Assembly (NCBI GenBank): GCA_023426935.1
Contig: JAEZBR010000052.1
Location: forward strand, 1-53,533
DNA from: Bacillota bacterium
GTDB taxonomy: Bacteria > Bacillota_I > Bacilli_A > Erysipelotrichales > Erysipelotrichaceae
Direction: 5' to 3'
DNA length: 53,533 bases
In this document: positions 41,106 through 50,049 of the stretch, piece after piece
Layout of the letters: every line of letters starts with the position of its first letter
How positions within the stretch are numbered: position 1 is the first letter of the stretch
Program-made: the position numbers and the translations under genes
Notes under the pieces: model-generated
The model's database searches: none
The model's input: only the letters and a program-made list of their open reading frames with translations
What the model was told of the DNA's origin: nothing

Positions 41106-42003
41106 CTTTGCTCCATTCTAAAATATCGTTTATTACTTTACCCCTCTGCCGTAAATCGGTAATATCGTACCAATTTTGGGCGAACTGGTGTTTAAACCAA
41201 GTATACTGCCTTTTGATTAATTGATGAGTATTGTGTTTGATGAGAGTTATAGTTTCATCTCTATTTTTGGTTCCAGAAAAGTATTCTTTCCACTCTTTGT
41301 AACCAATGCCTTGTGTTGCTCTTAATTCAAAGAAATTCGGATATTCTCTTGTTAATGTATAGACTTCATTTTCAAGCCCAAGAGCAATCATTTTTTCAAC
41401 TCTCTGATCAACGACCTTGTATAACTTCTTTCGATCCATAGTACAGCCAATAATAAATAAATCATAAACAGGCTCATGTTTCTGCAGCGCTTCGCCTTCC
41501 GATTTCGTTAAGCCACTATTCGCAATTGTCAATGCTCTGATTACTCTTTTGCGATTATTAGGATGTATTGATTCTCCGGCTTTACTATCGAGTTTTAATA
41601 ATTTAAGATACAGTTCTTCATTTGAAAATGACGAATAATCGCCAATATTCTCTTTAACTTCATTAAATATATAGTCATACGTTAGAGCTTTTAGATATAA
41701 ACCCGTTCCCCCAGCAACCACCGGTATTTTCTTATTATTAATGATTCTAGTTACTTCTTTACGTCCATCGAGCTGATAGTCTCTGACGCTGTATTCTTCA
41801 TCAATATTCTTAATATCGATTAGATTTTGAACTATTCCTTGGGCTTTATTGTTGGGTACTTTAGCAGTTCCGATGTTTAATTGCCGATATACTTGAAAAG
41901 CATCGGCACTAATGATTTCCGTACTAAGCCTTTTCGCAATCTCTATTGCTAGTTCACTCTTTCCGACACCGGTTGGTCCTAGTACAATTATGACTTTATC
42001 CAC
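41098..42003 (-). CDS. miaA: tRNA dimethylallyltransferase
   Basis: Adds the isopentenyl group to A37 of UNN-reading tRNAs. The P-loop GPTGVGKSELA is followed by ISADAFQVYRQLNIGTAK (substrate loop) and VAGGTGLYLKAL. The protein is about 301 aa. I chose the GTG at 42003, eight bases from AAAGGA, over the TTG at 42009, which is only two bases away. Overlaps mutL by eight bases. The order mutS-mutL-miaA is widely conserved. Confidence 0.96.
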   Translation of the reverse strand: MDKVIIVLGPTGVGKSELAIEIAKRLSTEIISADAFQVYRQLNIGTAKVPNNKAQGIVQNLIDIKNIDEEYSVRDYQLDGRKEVTRIINNKKIPVVAGGTGLYLKALTYDYIFNEVKENIGDYSSFSNEELYLKLLKLDSKAGESIHPNNRKRVIRALTIANSGLTKSEGEALQKHEPVYDLFIIGCTMDRKKLYKVVDQRVEKMIALGLENEVYTLTREYPNFFELRATQGIGYKEWKEYFSGTKNRDETITLIKHNTHQLIKRQYTWFKHQFAQNWYDITDLRQRGKVINDILEWSKDE

Positions 42004-43909
42004 GTTCAAATTCCTTTCTTAACTCAGAAGAAGAAAGCTTTATTATGGTTGGCCGTCCATGTGGGCAATTGAAAGGCTGCGAACAATTTCGCAAATTTTC
42101 GACTATTTTTTCCATTTCCGGTAAGGAAAGATGGTGATTGAACCGTATAGAACTATGGCAAGCCATGGTAGCCACTAAATGTCTTTGAACATCAGAACGT
42201 TTTTTACTCATTTCAAGATTGTTTGAATCCATTAGATCTTTGACAACCGCCTCTACATCAATGTCCGTCAACCAATTTGGAATCTCTCTGCATATAATAG
42301 TGTTTGTTCCAAACTCTTCGAAATGCATTCCAAACTCTTCCAGCATTTTTTGATAATCACTAAATTCATTTTTCTGTGTCGGAGTGACATCGATTGTCAG
42401 CGGGATTAATAAAGGCTGAAGAGTGACCGGCTTCTGATTTACTTGTTTTGATAATCTTTCAAAGTTAATTCTTTCAGCCGCTGCATGTTGATCTATGATA
42501 TATAAATCGTTATTATCCTGGGCCAGTATGTAATCATCCTTAAATTGTCCAATTATTCTTAATTCCGGTAATACTCTATTCTCGTTGCATACATTTTGCG
42601 ATATTTTAGGATTTAAACCATCTTTTCTATCTTGCTGTACTAGATAATTGGCGTCTTTATTTTCACTGATTTCCATACGGTCGTGGCCAATAACTCCATT
42701 ATCCTGATCAATATGCCCGGGGTTTTGAAACGATTTTTCGGTCTTGCTATCTACTGAATCTTTATTGTCCGCTGCTATTCCACCCTGACTTAAATTCTCC
42801 GAAGAACTTATTAAACTTTTATCATCAAAATTTAATTGTTCCGTGTTTCTACTGCTTACATAATCATCTTTTGAGTCTTCAAGTAATTCTCTATTAATTG
42901 TATAGAGATTTGTTTCCTTGAATTTATATTTCTCTTTAAGTGCCTGTACAATCCCGTTTTTAATTAACATCGCCAACTGCTTTTCTTTACTGATTCTAAT
43001 TTCCCACTTTGATGGATGTACATTGACATCGACTAATTGATAATCGCTTTGCACTTTTAGAATGCAGATTGGATACCGATCTTTGGGCATATACTCGCTG
43101 TAGGCTTCTATTACCGCTTTTTGAATTTCATAATCTCTAATCATGCGATTGTTTACATATATTTGAATATACTGTCTGGTTGCTCTGGTGATAAAAGGCA
43201 TTACAAGCGAAGCTTGAATTTTAAAATCATAATCTTCAAAATTTTCTTCAATTAAATTCTCACTGGTCTGCTGTCCATAGAGACTATATATAATTTCTTT
43301 TAGGTTGTTATTACCCGTTGTTTTAATTCTTAAAATATCGTTGCTATATAACCTAAACGCAATGTCCGGACGGCCAATAGCGAATCGTTCGACAACCGAA
43401 ATAATCGCTGATCCTTCAGACTGTTCTGAGCGCATATGCTTAAGTCTAGCCGGAGTATGATAAAAAAGACCGTCTACCGTTATCATCGTTCCCTTTGCGG
43501 CCGCCTTAGGCCCTGCATAAATGGTTTTTCCGTATTCTACTTTGATTTCGGTACTATCATTGCCATCACTAGTCAGAAGATCGAATCGCGAGACCGATGC
43601 AATCGATGGCAAGGCTTCCCCCCGAAAGCCTAAAGTACTGATCTTAAATAAATCGTTGGTGTCTTTAATTTTGCTAGTAGCATGCCTTTGTAAAGCCGTG
43701 CTGGCATCTTCTTTACTCATTCCGCATCCTTGATCAATCACCACAATTCTCTTTAATCCGCCATTTTCTATTCTGATTTCAATATCCTTAGCACCAGCAT
43801 CAATCGAATTCTCAACCAATTCTTTAACTACGCCCATTGGCCTCTCAACGACTTCACCAGCTGCAATCAGGTTAGTAAGCTGTTCGCTTAATTTAATTAT
43901 TTTACCCAT
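41996..43909 (-). CDS. mutL: DNA mismatch repair protein MutL, endonuclease type
   Basis: GHKL ATPase (637 aa). The N-terminal ATP site includes VVKELVENSIDAGA (28-41), DQGCGM (59-64) and GFRGEAL (94-100). A polar linker runs from about 331 to 446. The C-terminal domain has DQHAAAERINFE (473-484), the metal-binding DQHA(x)2E(x)4E motif of nicking MutL proteins, plus CPHGRPT near the end. So strand incision is probably done by MutL itself, as in Bacillus, without MutH. Start overlaps mutS stop (TAATG). Confidence 0.97.
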   Translation of the reverse strand: MGKIIKLSEQLTNLIAAGEVVERPMGVVKELVENSIDAGAKDIEIRIENGGLKRIVVIDQGCGMSKEDASTALQRHATSKIKDTNDLFKISTLGFRGEALPSIASVSRFDLLTSDGNDSTEIKVEYGKTIYAGPKAAAKGTMITVDGLFYHTPARLKHMRSEQSEGSAIISVVERFAIGRPDIAFRLYSNDILRIKTTGNNNLKEIIYSLYGQQTSENLIEENFEDYDFKIQASLVMPFITRATRQYIQIYVNNRMIRDYEIQKAVIEAYSEYMPKDRYPICILKVQSDYQLVDVNVHPSKWEIRISKEKQLAMLIKNGIVQALKEKYKFKETNLYTINRELLEDSKDDYVSSRNTEQLNFDDKSLISSSENLSQGGIAADNKDSVDSKTEKSFQNPGHIDQDNGVIGHDRMEISENKDANYLVQQDRKDGLNPKISQNVCNENRVLPELRIIGQFKDDYILAQDNNDLYIIDQHAAAERINFERLSKQVNQKPVTLQPLLIPLTIDVTPTQKNEFSDYQKMLEEFGMHFEEFGTNTIICREIPNWLTDIDVEAVVKDLMDSNNLEMSKKRSDVQRHLVATMACHSSIRFNHHLSLPEMEKIVENLRNCSQPFNCPHGRPTIIKLSSSELRKEFERG

Positions 43910-46455
43910 TAATCATTACCTTCGTGTTTATTTGCCTGCATTTTAAGGTCATTTACTAACTGTAAAGCTTCAATTGGAGTCAATTGATTAGGATCTATTT
44001 TTTGAAGAATACTATTGATTTTATCGAGGTTTTCTGGGATTTTCTCCATCATGATTATTTGAGATTGAGCATTTATCTTTGCCTTCTGTTGCTGCTCAAA
44101 AACTTTTAGTAAACTCTTTGCTCTGGTTAAAACGCTATCCGGTAATCCCGCTAATTTTGCTACATTGATTCCGTAAGATTTATCGGCCGGTCCTTTTTTA
44201 ACTTTATATAAAAAGGTAATTTCATCCTTATCTTCATGTACCTGAACATGCACATTTTTAATTGTAGAATCTGTTTCTTCCAAGCTAGTCAATTCGTGAT
44301 AGTGAGTGGAAAACATCGTCTTAGCGCCGATGCCGGTTGCGATATATTCCAGGATTGCCTGTGCCAATGACATTCCGTCATAGGTAGCCGTTCCTCGACC
44401 AATTTCATCAAAGAGAATAAACGAATTCTTCGTCGCATTTTTAAGTGCGCGATTCGCTTCACTCATTTCCATCATGAAGGTTGACTGACCGCTTAAAATA
44501 TCATCAGAAGCACCAATTCGTGTAAATATTTTATCGAAGATTGGAAGTGTTGCTTGCTTAGCCGGAATATAACAACCAATCTGAGCCATAATTATCAACA
44601 ATACCGTTTGACGCATATAAGTGGATTTACCACCCATGTTTGGACCGGTAATAATTAAAATATTATTGCCTTTATCCATGTCAACATCATTAGGAATATA
44701 TGGATCCTCTAAGTTGATGCTTTCTATTATCGGATGTCTCCCCTGAACAATGTTAAGATTTCGATTATCATTAAATTCTGGGCATATATACCCCGGGTTA
44801 CTTGAAACAATACTTAAGGTGTAAAGACAATCTGCCAGGGCAATAACTTTGGCCAAGGCTTGTAATTCAGAAGTGTGTTTTTGAAGCTCCTTTAACAATT
44901 CAGCGAACAGCTCTTTTTCGCGTAAAATTGCGTGCTCTTCCGCGTGAAGAATATCATCTTCTTTGGCCTTCAATTCTGCCGTAATAAATCTCTCGCCTGT
45001 TGTTAGGGTTTGTTTTCTAACGTATCCGAACTCGTCTTTTACTAGATTCAGATTACCCTTACTGATTTCGATACAATATCCGAAGATCCGGTTATAGGAA
45101 ATTTTTAAATTTTTGATTCCGGTTCTTTCTTTCTCTTGGTTTTCATAATCCAATAACCACTTTTTACCATTTTTCTGAATTGATCTTAATTCATCCAATC
45201 GAGGGTCATAACCATCCAAAAACATCCCGCCTTCGTTAGTATAGATCGGCGGTTCATCTAAAAAGACGTCTTTTACTAATTTATCGGCTTCCTGTCCGTT
45301 ATTTACTTTTTCAAATTCAGGATAGAGACCCGAGAGTTTCATGATGTTTAAGATTATTGGGGATTGTGTTAATGTCTTATCCAACCTCATACAATCTCGG
45401 GCATTAAGACTTCCGAGCGCGATTTTCGAGATTAATCGCTCTAAATCGTAGGTTTCGTTCAGTGCCTTCTTCAATTGATCCTTATATTGATAATTTTTAA
45501 TAAGAAAGGCTACTTCTTGTTGACGACGCATGATCTCGTTCTTGCTTGTCAAAGGATATTCGACCCAATTCTTTAATAGTCTTGAACCCATTGCTCCGCA
45601 GCAATGATCCATAAAATTCCACAGGGTAAGATTACCGGTGCTGGTGTGTAAAGGTACTACTAACTCTAAATTCTGCTTCGTTGCATAGTCCATTTGAAGA
45701 AAATCACTATCTCTATTCATTGACAAGGGTTCTAAATTGCTGACCACTTGCTTTTGGGTTAGTTCTAAATAATTTGTTAGTCTGGCAAATGATTTACGAA
45801 TTCGTTGATCATCAATCTTAACTAATAGTTTCTCATAAGTCGGCTTTAATTCATCGTCGTCGCATTCCGAAAGAGTGATTCTGGCCATCTTGGCAATTTT
45901 GCGTATTTTCTTATCGCTTATCATCTCCGAAGATACAACTAATTCTTTTAATCCTTTTGCTTTGATAAACTGAACCAATTCCGTCGAATCATGATCTAAT
46001 AAAAAACCCGTAGTCTGTCCTGTCGCCAATTCCGTTATTGTTATTGCATATCCATATCGATAATCTTCTATGGCTCCTAAATAGATTGATTGCTTTTCGT
46101 CTAATGAATCATCGAGGATGGTTCCCGGAGTAATAATCTTAATAATATCTCTTTTAACCAAGCCAATTGCTTGAGCCGGATCTTCTAATTGTTCGACAAT
46201 CGCTACTTTATACCCTTTGTTAATTAAACGCTGAATATAGCCGTTTACGGCATGATGCGGAACGCCACACATCGGCACTTTATCTTTCTGCCCAGCACTT
46301 CTACCAGTCAGAGTCAAATCTAATTCTCTGGAAGCTAATTTTGCATCATCGAAGAATAATTCATAGAAATCCCCAAGACGATAGAAAATCAACGCCTCTG
46401 GGTGTTCTTTCTTTATTTCTAAATAATGTTTCATCATTGGGGTAAACTCTGCCAT
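43909..46455 (-). CDS. mutS: DNA mismatch repair protein MutS
   Basis: Mismatch sensor, 848 aa, of the MutS1 type. The mismatch-wedge motif is Phe30-Tyr-Glu32 in YRLGDFYELFFDDA. The ATPase has Walker A GPNMGGKSTYMRQ, Walker B FILFDEIGRGTATYDG, and the helix-turn-helix end is present (DKSYGINVAKLAGLP). First gene of the mutS-mutL-miaA-tcdA string, behind its own likely promoter. Confidence 0.98.
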   Translation of the reverse strand: MAEFTPMMKHYLEIKKEHPEALIFYRLGDFYELFFDDAKLASRELDLTLTGRSAGQKDKVPMCGVPHHAVNGYIQRLINKGYKVAIVEQLEDPAQAIGLVKRDIIKIITPGTILDDSLDEKQSIYLGAIEDYRYGYAITITELATGQTTGFLLDHDSTELVQFIKAKGLKELVVSSEMISDKKIRKIAKMARITLSECDDDELKPTYEKLLVKIDDQRIRKSFARLTNYLELTQKQVVSNLEPLSMNRDSDFLQMDYATKQNLELVVPLHTSTGNLTLWNFMDHCCGAMGSRLLKNWVEYPLTSKNEIMRRQQEVAFLIKNYQYKDQLKKALNETYDLERLISKIALGSLNARDCMRLDKTLTQSPIILNIMKLSGLYPEFEKVNNGQEADKLVKDVFLDEPPIYTNEGGMFLDGYDPRLDELRSIQKNGKKWLLDYENQEKERTGIKNLKISYNRIFGYCIEISKGNLNLVKDEFGYVRKQTLTTGERFITAELKAKEDDILHAEEHAILREKELFAELLKELQKHTSELQALAKVIALADCLYTLSIVSSNPGYICPEFNDNRNLNIVQGRHPIIESINLEDPYIPNDVDMDKGNNILIITGPNMGGKSTYMRQTVLLIIMAQIGCYIPAKQATLPIFDKIFTRIGASDDILSGQSTFMMEMSEANRALKNATKNSFILFDEIGRGTATYDGMSLAQAILEYIATGIGAKTMFSTHYHELTSLEETDSTIKNVHVQVHEDKDEITFLYKVKKGPADKSYGINVAKLAGLPDSVLTRAKSLLKVFEQQQKAKINAQSQIIMMEKIPENLDKINSILQKIDPNQLTPIEALQLVNDLKMQANKHEGND

Positions 46456-46480
46456 TACTTCACGCTCCTACAATGCCTTG

Positions 46481-46489
46481 ATTATATCA
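46481..46489 (-). promoter_or_regulatory. putative extended -10 promoter of mutS
   Basis: TGA-TATAAT on the reverse strand, about 25 bases before the mutS start. It lies just inside the tail of the preceding terminator; the -35 is unclear. Confidence 0.55.
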
Positions 46490-46520
46490 CAAAGAAAAGG
46501 GATAACTTTCGTTAGCCCTT
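46487..46520 (-). terminator. intrinsic terminator after the PTS EIIC gene
   Basis: On the reverse strand AAGGG and CCCTT, plus an inner TAAC/GTTA pair, close a GAAA loop with one mismatch. TTCTTTG follows. Confidence 0.75.
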
Positions 46521-46526
46521 AGATAA

Positions 46527-48101
46527 CTAGCCATTAGAAACTACCGGCTTGCTGGCTTGTTGCTGCAGATACTTCTTTAGCACTTTAGCGATACCTCGAT
46601 ACAGATTTACACTTCGCGGTCCTAATTCAATTTCCGTACCAATCCGCGTCTCCACAATTCGATAGGCACCAAGTTCCTTGATCGTTTCGATATCCATCTT
46701 ACTGGGATCATATAAACTAACAACTAATTTATTTACCGCTGCATTCACAATTCGAATATTGGCGATTCCGCCTAAGGCCTGAATAAATTGATCACGATAG
46801 TGTCGATTCTTTTTACGATCTAAGAAATCTCCAGACAAGATATAATAATAACTTCTCGTCATGAATAGATATCCGACAAAATAAATAATTCCAACAATCA
46901 ATAGAATAATCAGGGTATTAAGATACTTAACATTAGTTAAATATGGAATTGCCGAAATGATTGTCCCAGGTAAAGCATAGGCCAAAGTACCGGTATATGA
47001 ATAACCTAAAGTAACCGACATGGAAGCCAATATAGCATATAGACTAGACATCGCTACCGTATGCATAAAGAATAGAGCCGGCGCCGTTATAACCAAGAAT
47101 AATTCTATCGGCCATAGCATACCGGTTGTTATTGAAACTAGTATTGCTATCGCCAAAAATAATCCATATCGTTTTCTGGTTAAACGATCCGAGACCGTGG
47201 AGAATATTCCAATCAACATTCCCGGGATCGCAAAGATATTCATAATATAGTATGGAGTGATAAACCGACCATAACCGGTCGTTGATAAGTTTTGGGAGAA
47301 CAAAGCGGTCCAGACTCCAACATCCCCGGTATAAGATTTTCCGAAAGCATCCATCCATGATCCACCAAGATTTCCGAGCCAGAAAGTATTATGAATCAAA
47401 TCCTGTAAATCCAAGACGCTCAGAACCCGTTCAGTAAATCCATAGACAAACATATTTGCAGGATTATAAATATTGGAACCAATGAAGTTAAATAAATTCT
47501 GTAACATGCCAAAGAAATACGGCCAAGCAAATGCTATTAAAATCGCTGATAGCGCCGTAAATACTAAAGTCGTAATAAATGACCAGGTGTCATTATCAAT
47601 GAATGCTAGGATTCCGTACGTAAATCTTCTACGCGATTTGGCATAACACCATTTGGCAATCCACACTACAATAATTGTCCCAATGAATCCGGTCAATAAT
47701 GGATACTTAAGTGTCCCGGAACTTACCACTGATGATATCTCTGAAGTTTGAATCCCCAGAATTGAGGTATAACAATAGGTCGGTAACTTAGTCGATGAGG
47801 CATACATCGTCACGATATTGAAGAGAAGATAAGCAATGATTCCAACATAAGCAGGAACGGAATCTTCATAACGTCTAGACAAAATTTTAATTACCAACAA
47901 CAATGGTAAACTATTGAGAAGTAGACTTCCGGTATATTCCATAACTTTACAGACAGTAAGAAAGATCTCGTTGGTTATATTTATATAAGGAAGAATATTT
48001 GGATTTTGAAAGAAATCTCCGATTCCTAAAAGAATAATAGCAATAAGTAAAACTCTTAGAGGGAAACGAAAGACATCGATAAGGGAATACCATTTCTTCA
48101 T
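46527..48101 (-). CDS. PTS glucose-family EIIC protein with a cysteine-less EIIB-like tail
   Basis: A 524-residue membrane protein. Residues 1-430 resemble a glucose/maltose-family EIIC, with about ten helices and GNLGGSWMDAFGKSYTGDVG in a loop. Residues 438-510 match the EIIB domain, from ALGGIANIRIV to ELGAYRIVETRIG. In the EIIB signature (A-C-a-T-R-L) it has A-A-V-N-K-L (454-459): the phosphorylated Cys is Ala455. Normal phosphotransfer through this domain is therefore not possible. It might use a partner EIIB, transport without phosphorylation, or serve as a sensor. Divergent from a GNAT gene; no sugar-metabolism genes are adjacent. Confidence 0.85.
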   Translation of the reverse strand: MKKWYSLIDVFRFPLRVLLIAIILLGIGDFFQNPNILPYINITNEIFLTVCKVMEYTGSLLLNSLPLLLVIKILSRRYEDSVPAYVGIIAYLLFNIVTMYASSTKLPTYCYTSILGIQTSEISSVVSSGTLKYPLLTGFIGTIIVVWIAKWCYAKSRRRFTYGILAFIDNDTWSFITTLVFTALSAILIAFAWPYFFGMLQNLFNFIGSNIYNPANMFVYGFTERVLSVLDLQDLIHNTFWLGNLGGSWMDAFGKSYTGDVGVWTALFSQNLSTTGYGRFITPYYIMNIFAIPGMLIGIFSTVSDRLTRKRYGLFLAIAILVSITTGMLWPIELFLVITAPALFFMHTVAMSSLYAILASMSVTLGYSYTGTLAYALPGTIISAIPYLTNVKYLNTLIILLIVGIIYFVGYLFMTRSYYYILSGDFLDRKKNRHYRDQFIQALGGIANIRIVNAAVNKLVVSLYDPSKMDIETIKELGAYRIVETRIGTEIELGPRSVNLYRGIAKVLKKYLQQQASKPVVSNG

Positions 48102-48119
48102 TTTATTTACCTCTGGTAT

Positions 48120-48148
48120 ATAATAACATTATTGAAAATGACTTACAA
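48120..48148 (-). promoter_or_regulatory. putative promoter of the PTS EIIC gene
   Basis: On the reverse strand TTGTAA (48143-48148), 17 bases, TATTAT (48120-48125), about 20 bases before the start. The overlapping TATAAT on the plus strand (48119-48124) could serve the divergent GNAT gene. Confidence 0.55.
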
Positions 48149-48163
48149 ACGGAGGAACTGCTC

Positions 48164-48595
48164 ATGCTAGATATCAAAGTTGCTACAACCCAAGCTGAAT
48201 TTTTCGGTTTAGCCAGACTTAGATTACAAGTTTTCGTTGACGAACAAAAGGTCGCTCCGATGTTGGAGATTGATCAACTAGATGATACCGCAATCGAAGT
48301 TGTTGCACTTAAAGACGAAAAAGTCATAGGCACTGCAAGAGTATTGGATTCTAAAGACCACAATCAAGGAATTATCGGCAGGCTAGCCGTTGATCAAAAT
48401 TACCGGCATGACCGCATTGCGACGAATCTTTTAGCTTTTTGCGAAGAAATCATTAGGAATCAAGGTAAGAAGAATGTTATGCTTCATGCTCAGTACTATA
48501 TTCGCCACTTCTATCAAGAAAAAGGATATCAGCTTGTTGGACAGCCTTTTGATGAAGATGGAATCCTTCATCAGGAAATGGTGAAGAAGTTATGA
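48164..48595 (+). CDS. GNAT-family N-acetyltransferase (ElaA-like)
   Basis: A 143-residue acetyltransferase. The acetyl-CoA site has IGRLAVDQNYRHDRIATNLL, preceded by VIGTARVL, and the C-terminal FYQEKGYQLVG is typical. The N-terminal LARLRLQVFVDEQKV with DEQ matches the ElaA/YjcF subgroup. The substrate is unknown. GGAGG precedes the ATG. Its stop overlaps the start of the CYTH gene (ATGA), so the two form a plus-strand pair. Confidence 0.88.
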   Translation: MLDIKVATTQAEFFGLARLRLQVFVDEQKVAPMLEIDQLDDTAIEVVALKDEKVIGTARVLDSKDHNQGIIGRLAVDQNYRHDRIATNLLAFCEEIIRNQGKKNVMLHAQYYIRHFYQEKGYQLVGQPFDEDGILHQEMVKKL

Positions 48596-49134
48596 TTACC
48601 ACTAACAAAGAAATTGAATTGAAGACCATGGTCACTGCCGAACAATTCAGTAAAATATTGAATTATTACCCGGGAAATAATTCCTTTATTCAAATAAACC
48701 ATTATTACCATTCGCTCAATAAACCATCTTCCTACTTTAGACTTCGTGAGATAAACAATTCTTGGCTGTTTACCTATAAAGAAAGACTTATTGATGGACG
48801 ACTTGAATATGAAAAAAAACTTAACTCGCCTGATCTAAACGATCCGGATTTGATTGAGCAATTATCTAAGTGGGGTATTATTCCCCCCTTTATTGAAGCT
48901 TCACAGCTCATTACCGAGCGAACCGAAATTATATTACCCGATGAAGCACACTTATGTTTTGATCATAACCGCTATGCTAATATTGAGGACTATGAGATCG
49001 AGTATGAATTCTGCGGAACATTAGCTTCAAAATTCCGTTTTGAAAAAATCCTTTCTCAAGCCGATATTATATATGTTCCTTCCGTTGCCAGCAAAATGAA
49101 AAGGGCACTTATGTCCCTTAATTTACCACAATAA
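48592..49134 (+). CDS. CYTH-domain protein (YjbK-like)
   Basis: A 180-residue CYTH protein. The founding ExExK motif appears as EIELK near residue 8, and further tunnel residues lie in YFRLREI, LFTYKER and LEYEKKL. The family binds triphosphates with metal ions and includes inorganic and thiamine triphosphatases; which applies here is open. Its 3-prime end overlaps the convergent EVE-like gene by 17 bases and also contains that gene's likely terminator. Confidence 0.88.
   Translation: MITTNKEIELKTMVTAEQFSKILNYYPGNNSFIQINHYYHSLNKPSSYFRLREINNSWLFTYKERLIDGRLEYEKKLNSPDLNDPDLIEQLSKWGIIPPFIEASQLITERTEIILPDEAHLCFDHNRYANIEDYEIEYEFCGTLASKFRFEKILSQADIIYVPSVASKMKRALMSLNLPQ
49100..49119 (-). terminator. 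weak terminator of the EVE-like gene inside the CYTH gene
   Basis: On the reverse strand AAGGGAC pairs with GT..CCCTT (one bulge), followed by TTCATTTT. It overlaps the stop codon of the minus-strand gene and lies in the coding end of the plus-strand one. Confidence 0.5.
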
Positions 49135-50038
49135 ATTCCATATTACTCGGCCATTTCAGATTATTATTTAACAATGTTTTGCTTAAAGGTCTGACATAAA
49201 CCTTAATAATTATATTATTAATATTTGTGGTTTTTTCACTCCACATTTTTAATTGTCCTGCTGCCGCCTTCACCCAAACATCGTTTCGGGGATTGATCAT
49301 CATTGGCAAATAAATTGTAACGATCTTATTACGCCAGGAATAGAACTGATGGGGGAATATTAACTTTTGAATCTTTTGATCAGTTGTCAAATATTTTTTG
49401 GTCACTTTATTGTTCAAAGAAATTACTTCTTTAGGATAGTTTAATTCTCCCACTTCTTCAGCAATTTCATAAACTCTATTCATTAACAAGTCTTTATGAA
49501 TCTGCTCTTTTTCTTGCTCAATCGTTCCTTGCTGAAGTAAATTGCTTCCGCTAAACTCGGTAGCTTTAGCTAGAATGAAATTAATTGTTTGATGTTCATC
49601 GTTAAGATAAGCATAGCTTTCAAGATATTTATTCACCTTAGAACTAATTCCGAATTCTTCAGGATAAACCGGTTGTCCAAAATAAACTACGTCAATAATT
49701 TCAAGACAATGAATTTTCGGTGGGATTACATCGGTATGTAATTTGATTGATTCATATAATTCCTGCTCACTGCCACAACCGTTCTTACATCCATATTTAT
49801 TCCACATTCTTTTTAAACTCATTATATGTTCTTTAACGAAGTGTCCATACCCCACAAGGACTTTTTTATTCCCACTTCCTTGATTTTTGTTCGTTGAAAG
49901 GAAGAATACCAGATCATTGGGATAGAGTTTCTTAATATTAAACCTAGCACTTGGCCGCCAAAAATTAATCGACTGACTTTCGTTCAAACGATGGTACTCA
50001 ATCATCTTGTTATCAGTAACACATACAACGGCTGCCAT
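49118..50038 (-). CDS. protein with an EVE/PUA-like N-terminal domain, unknown
   Basis: A 306-residue soluble protein. The first about 125 residues, with NFWRPSARFNIKKLYPNDLVF, KKVLVGYGHFV and MWNKYGCKNGCGSEQEL, recall EVE-type (PUA-like) domains that bind modified bases and are often fused to restriction nucleases. The remaining 180 residues (helical to about 235, then strand-rich to the end) match nothing I recognise, and I see no clear PD-(D/E)XK or HNH motif. It begins 11 bases behind fhs with an AGGAAGGG site, so it is probably on the same message. It overlaps the convergent CYTH gene. The domain call is tentative. Confidence 0.6.
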   Translation of the reverse strand: MAAVVCVTDNKMIEYHRLNESQSINFWRPSARFNIKKLYPNDLVFFLSTNKNQGSGNKKVLVGYGHFVKEHIMSLKRMWNKYGCKNGCGSEQELYESIKLHTDVIPPKIHCLEIIDVVYFGQPVYPEEFGISSKVNKYLESYAYLNDEHQTINFILAKATEFSGSNLLQQGTIEQEKEQIHKDLLMNRVYEIAEEVGELNYPKEVISLNNKVTKKYLTTDQKIQKLIFPHQFYSWRNKIVTIYLPMMINPRNDVWVKAAAGQLKMWSEKTTNINNIIIKVYVRPLSKTLLNNNLKWPSNMEFIVVN

Positions 50039-50049
50039 AATTACCCTTC

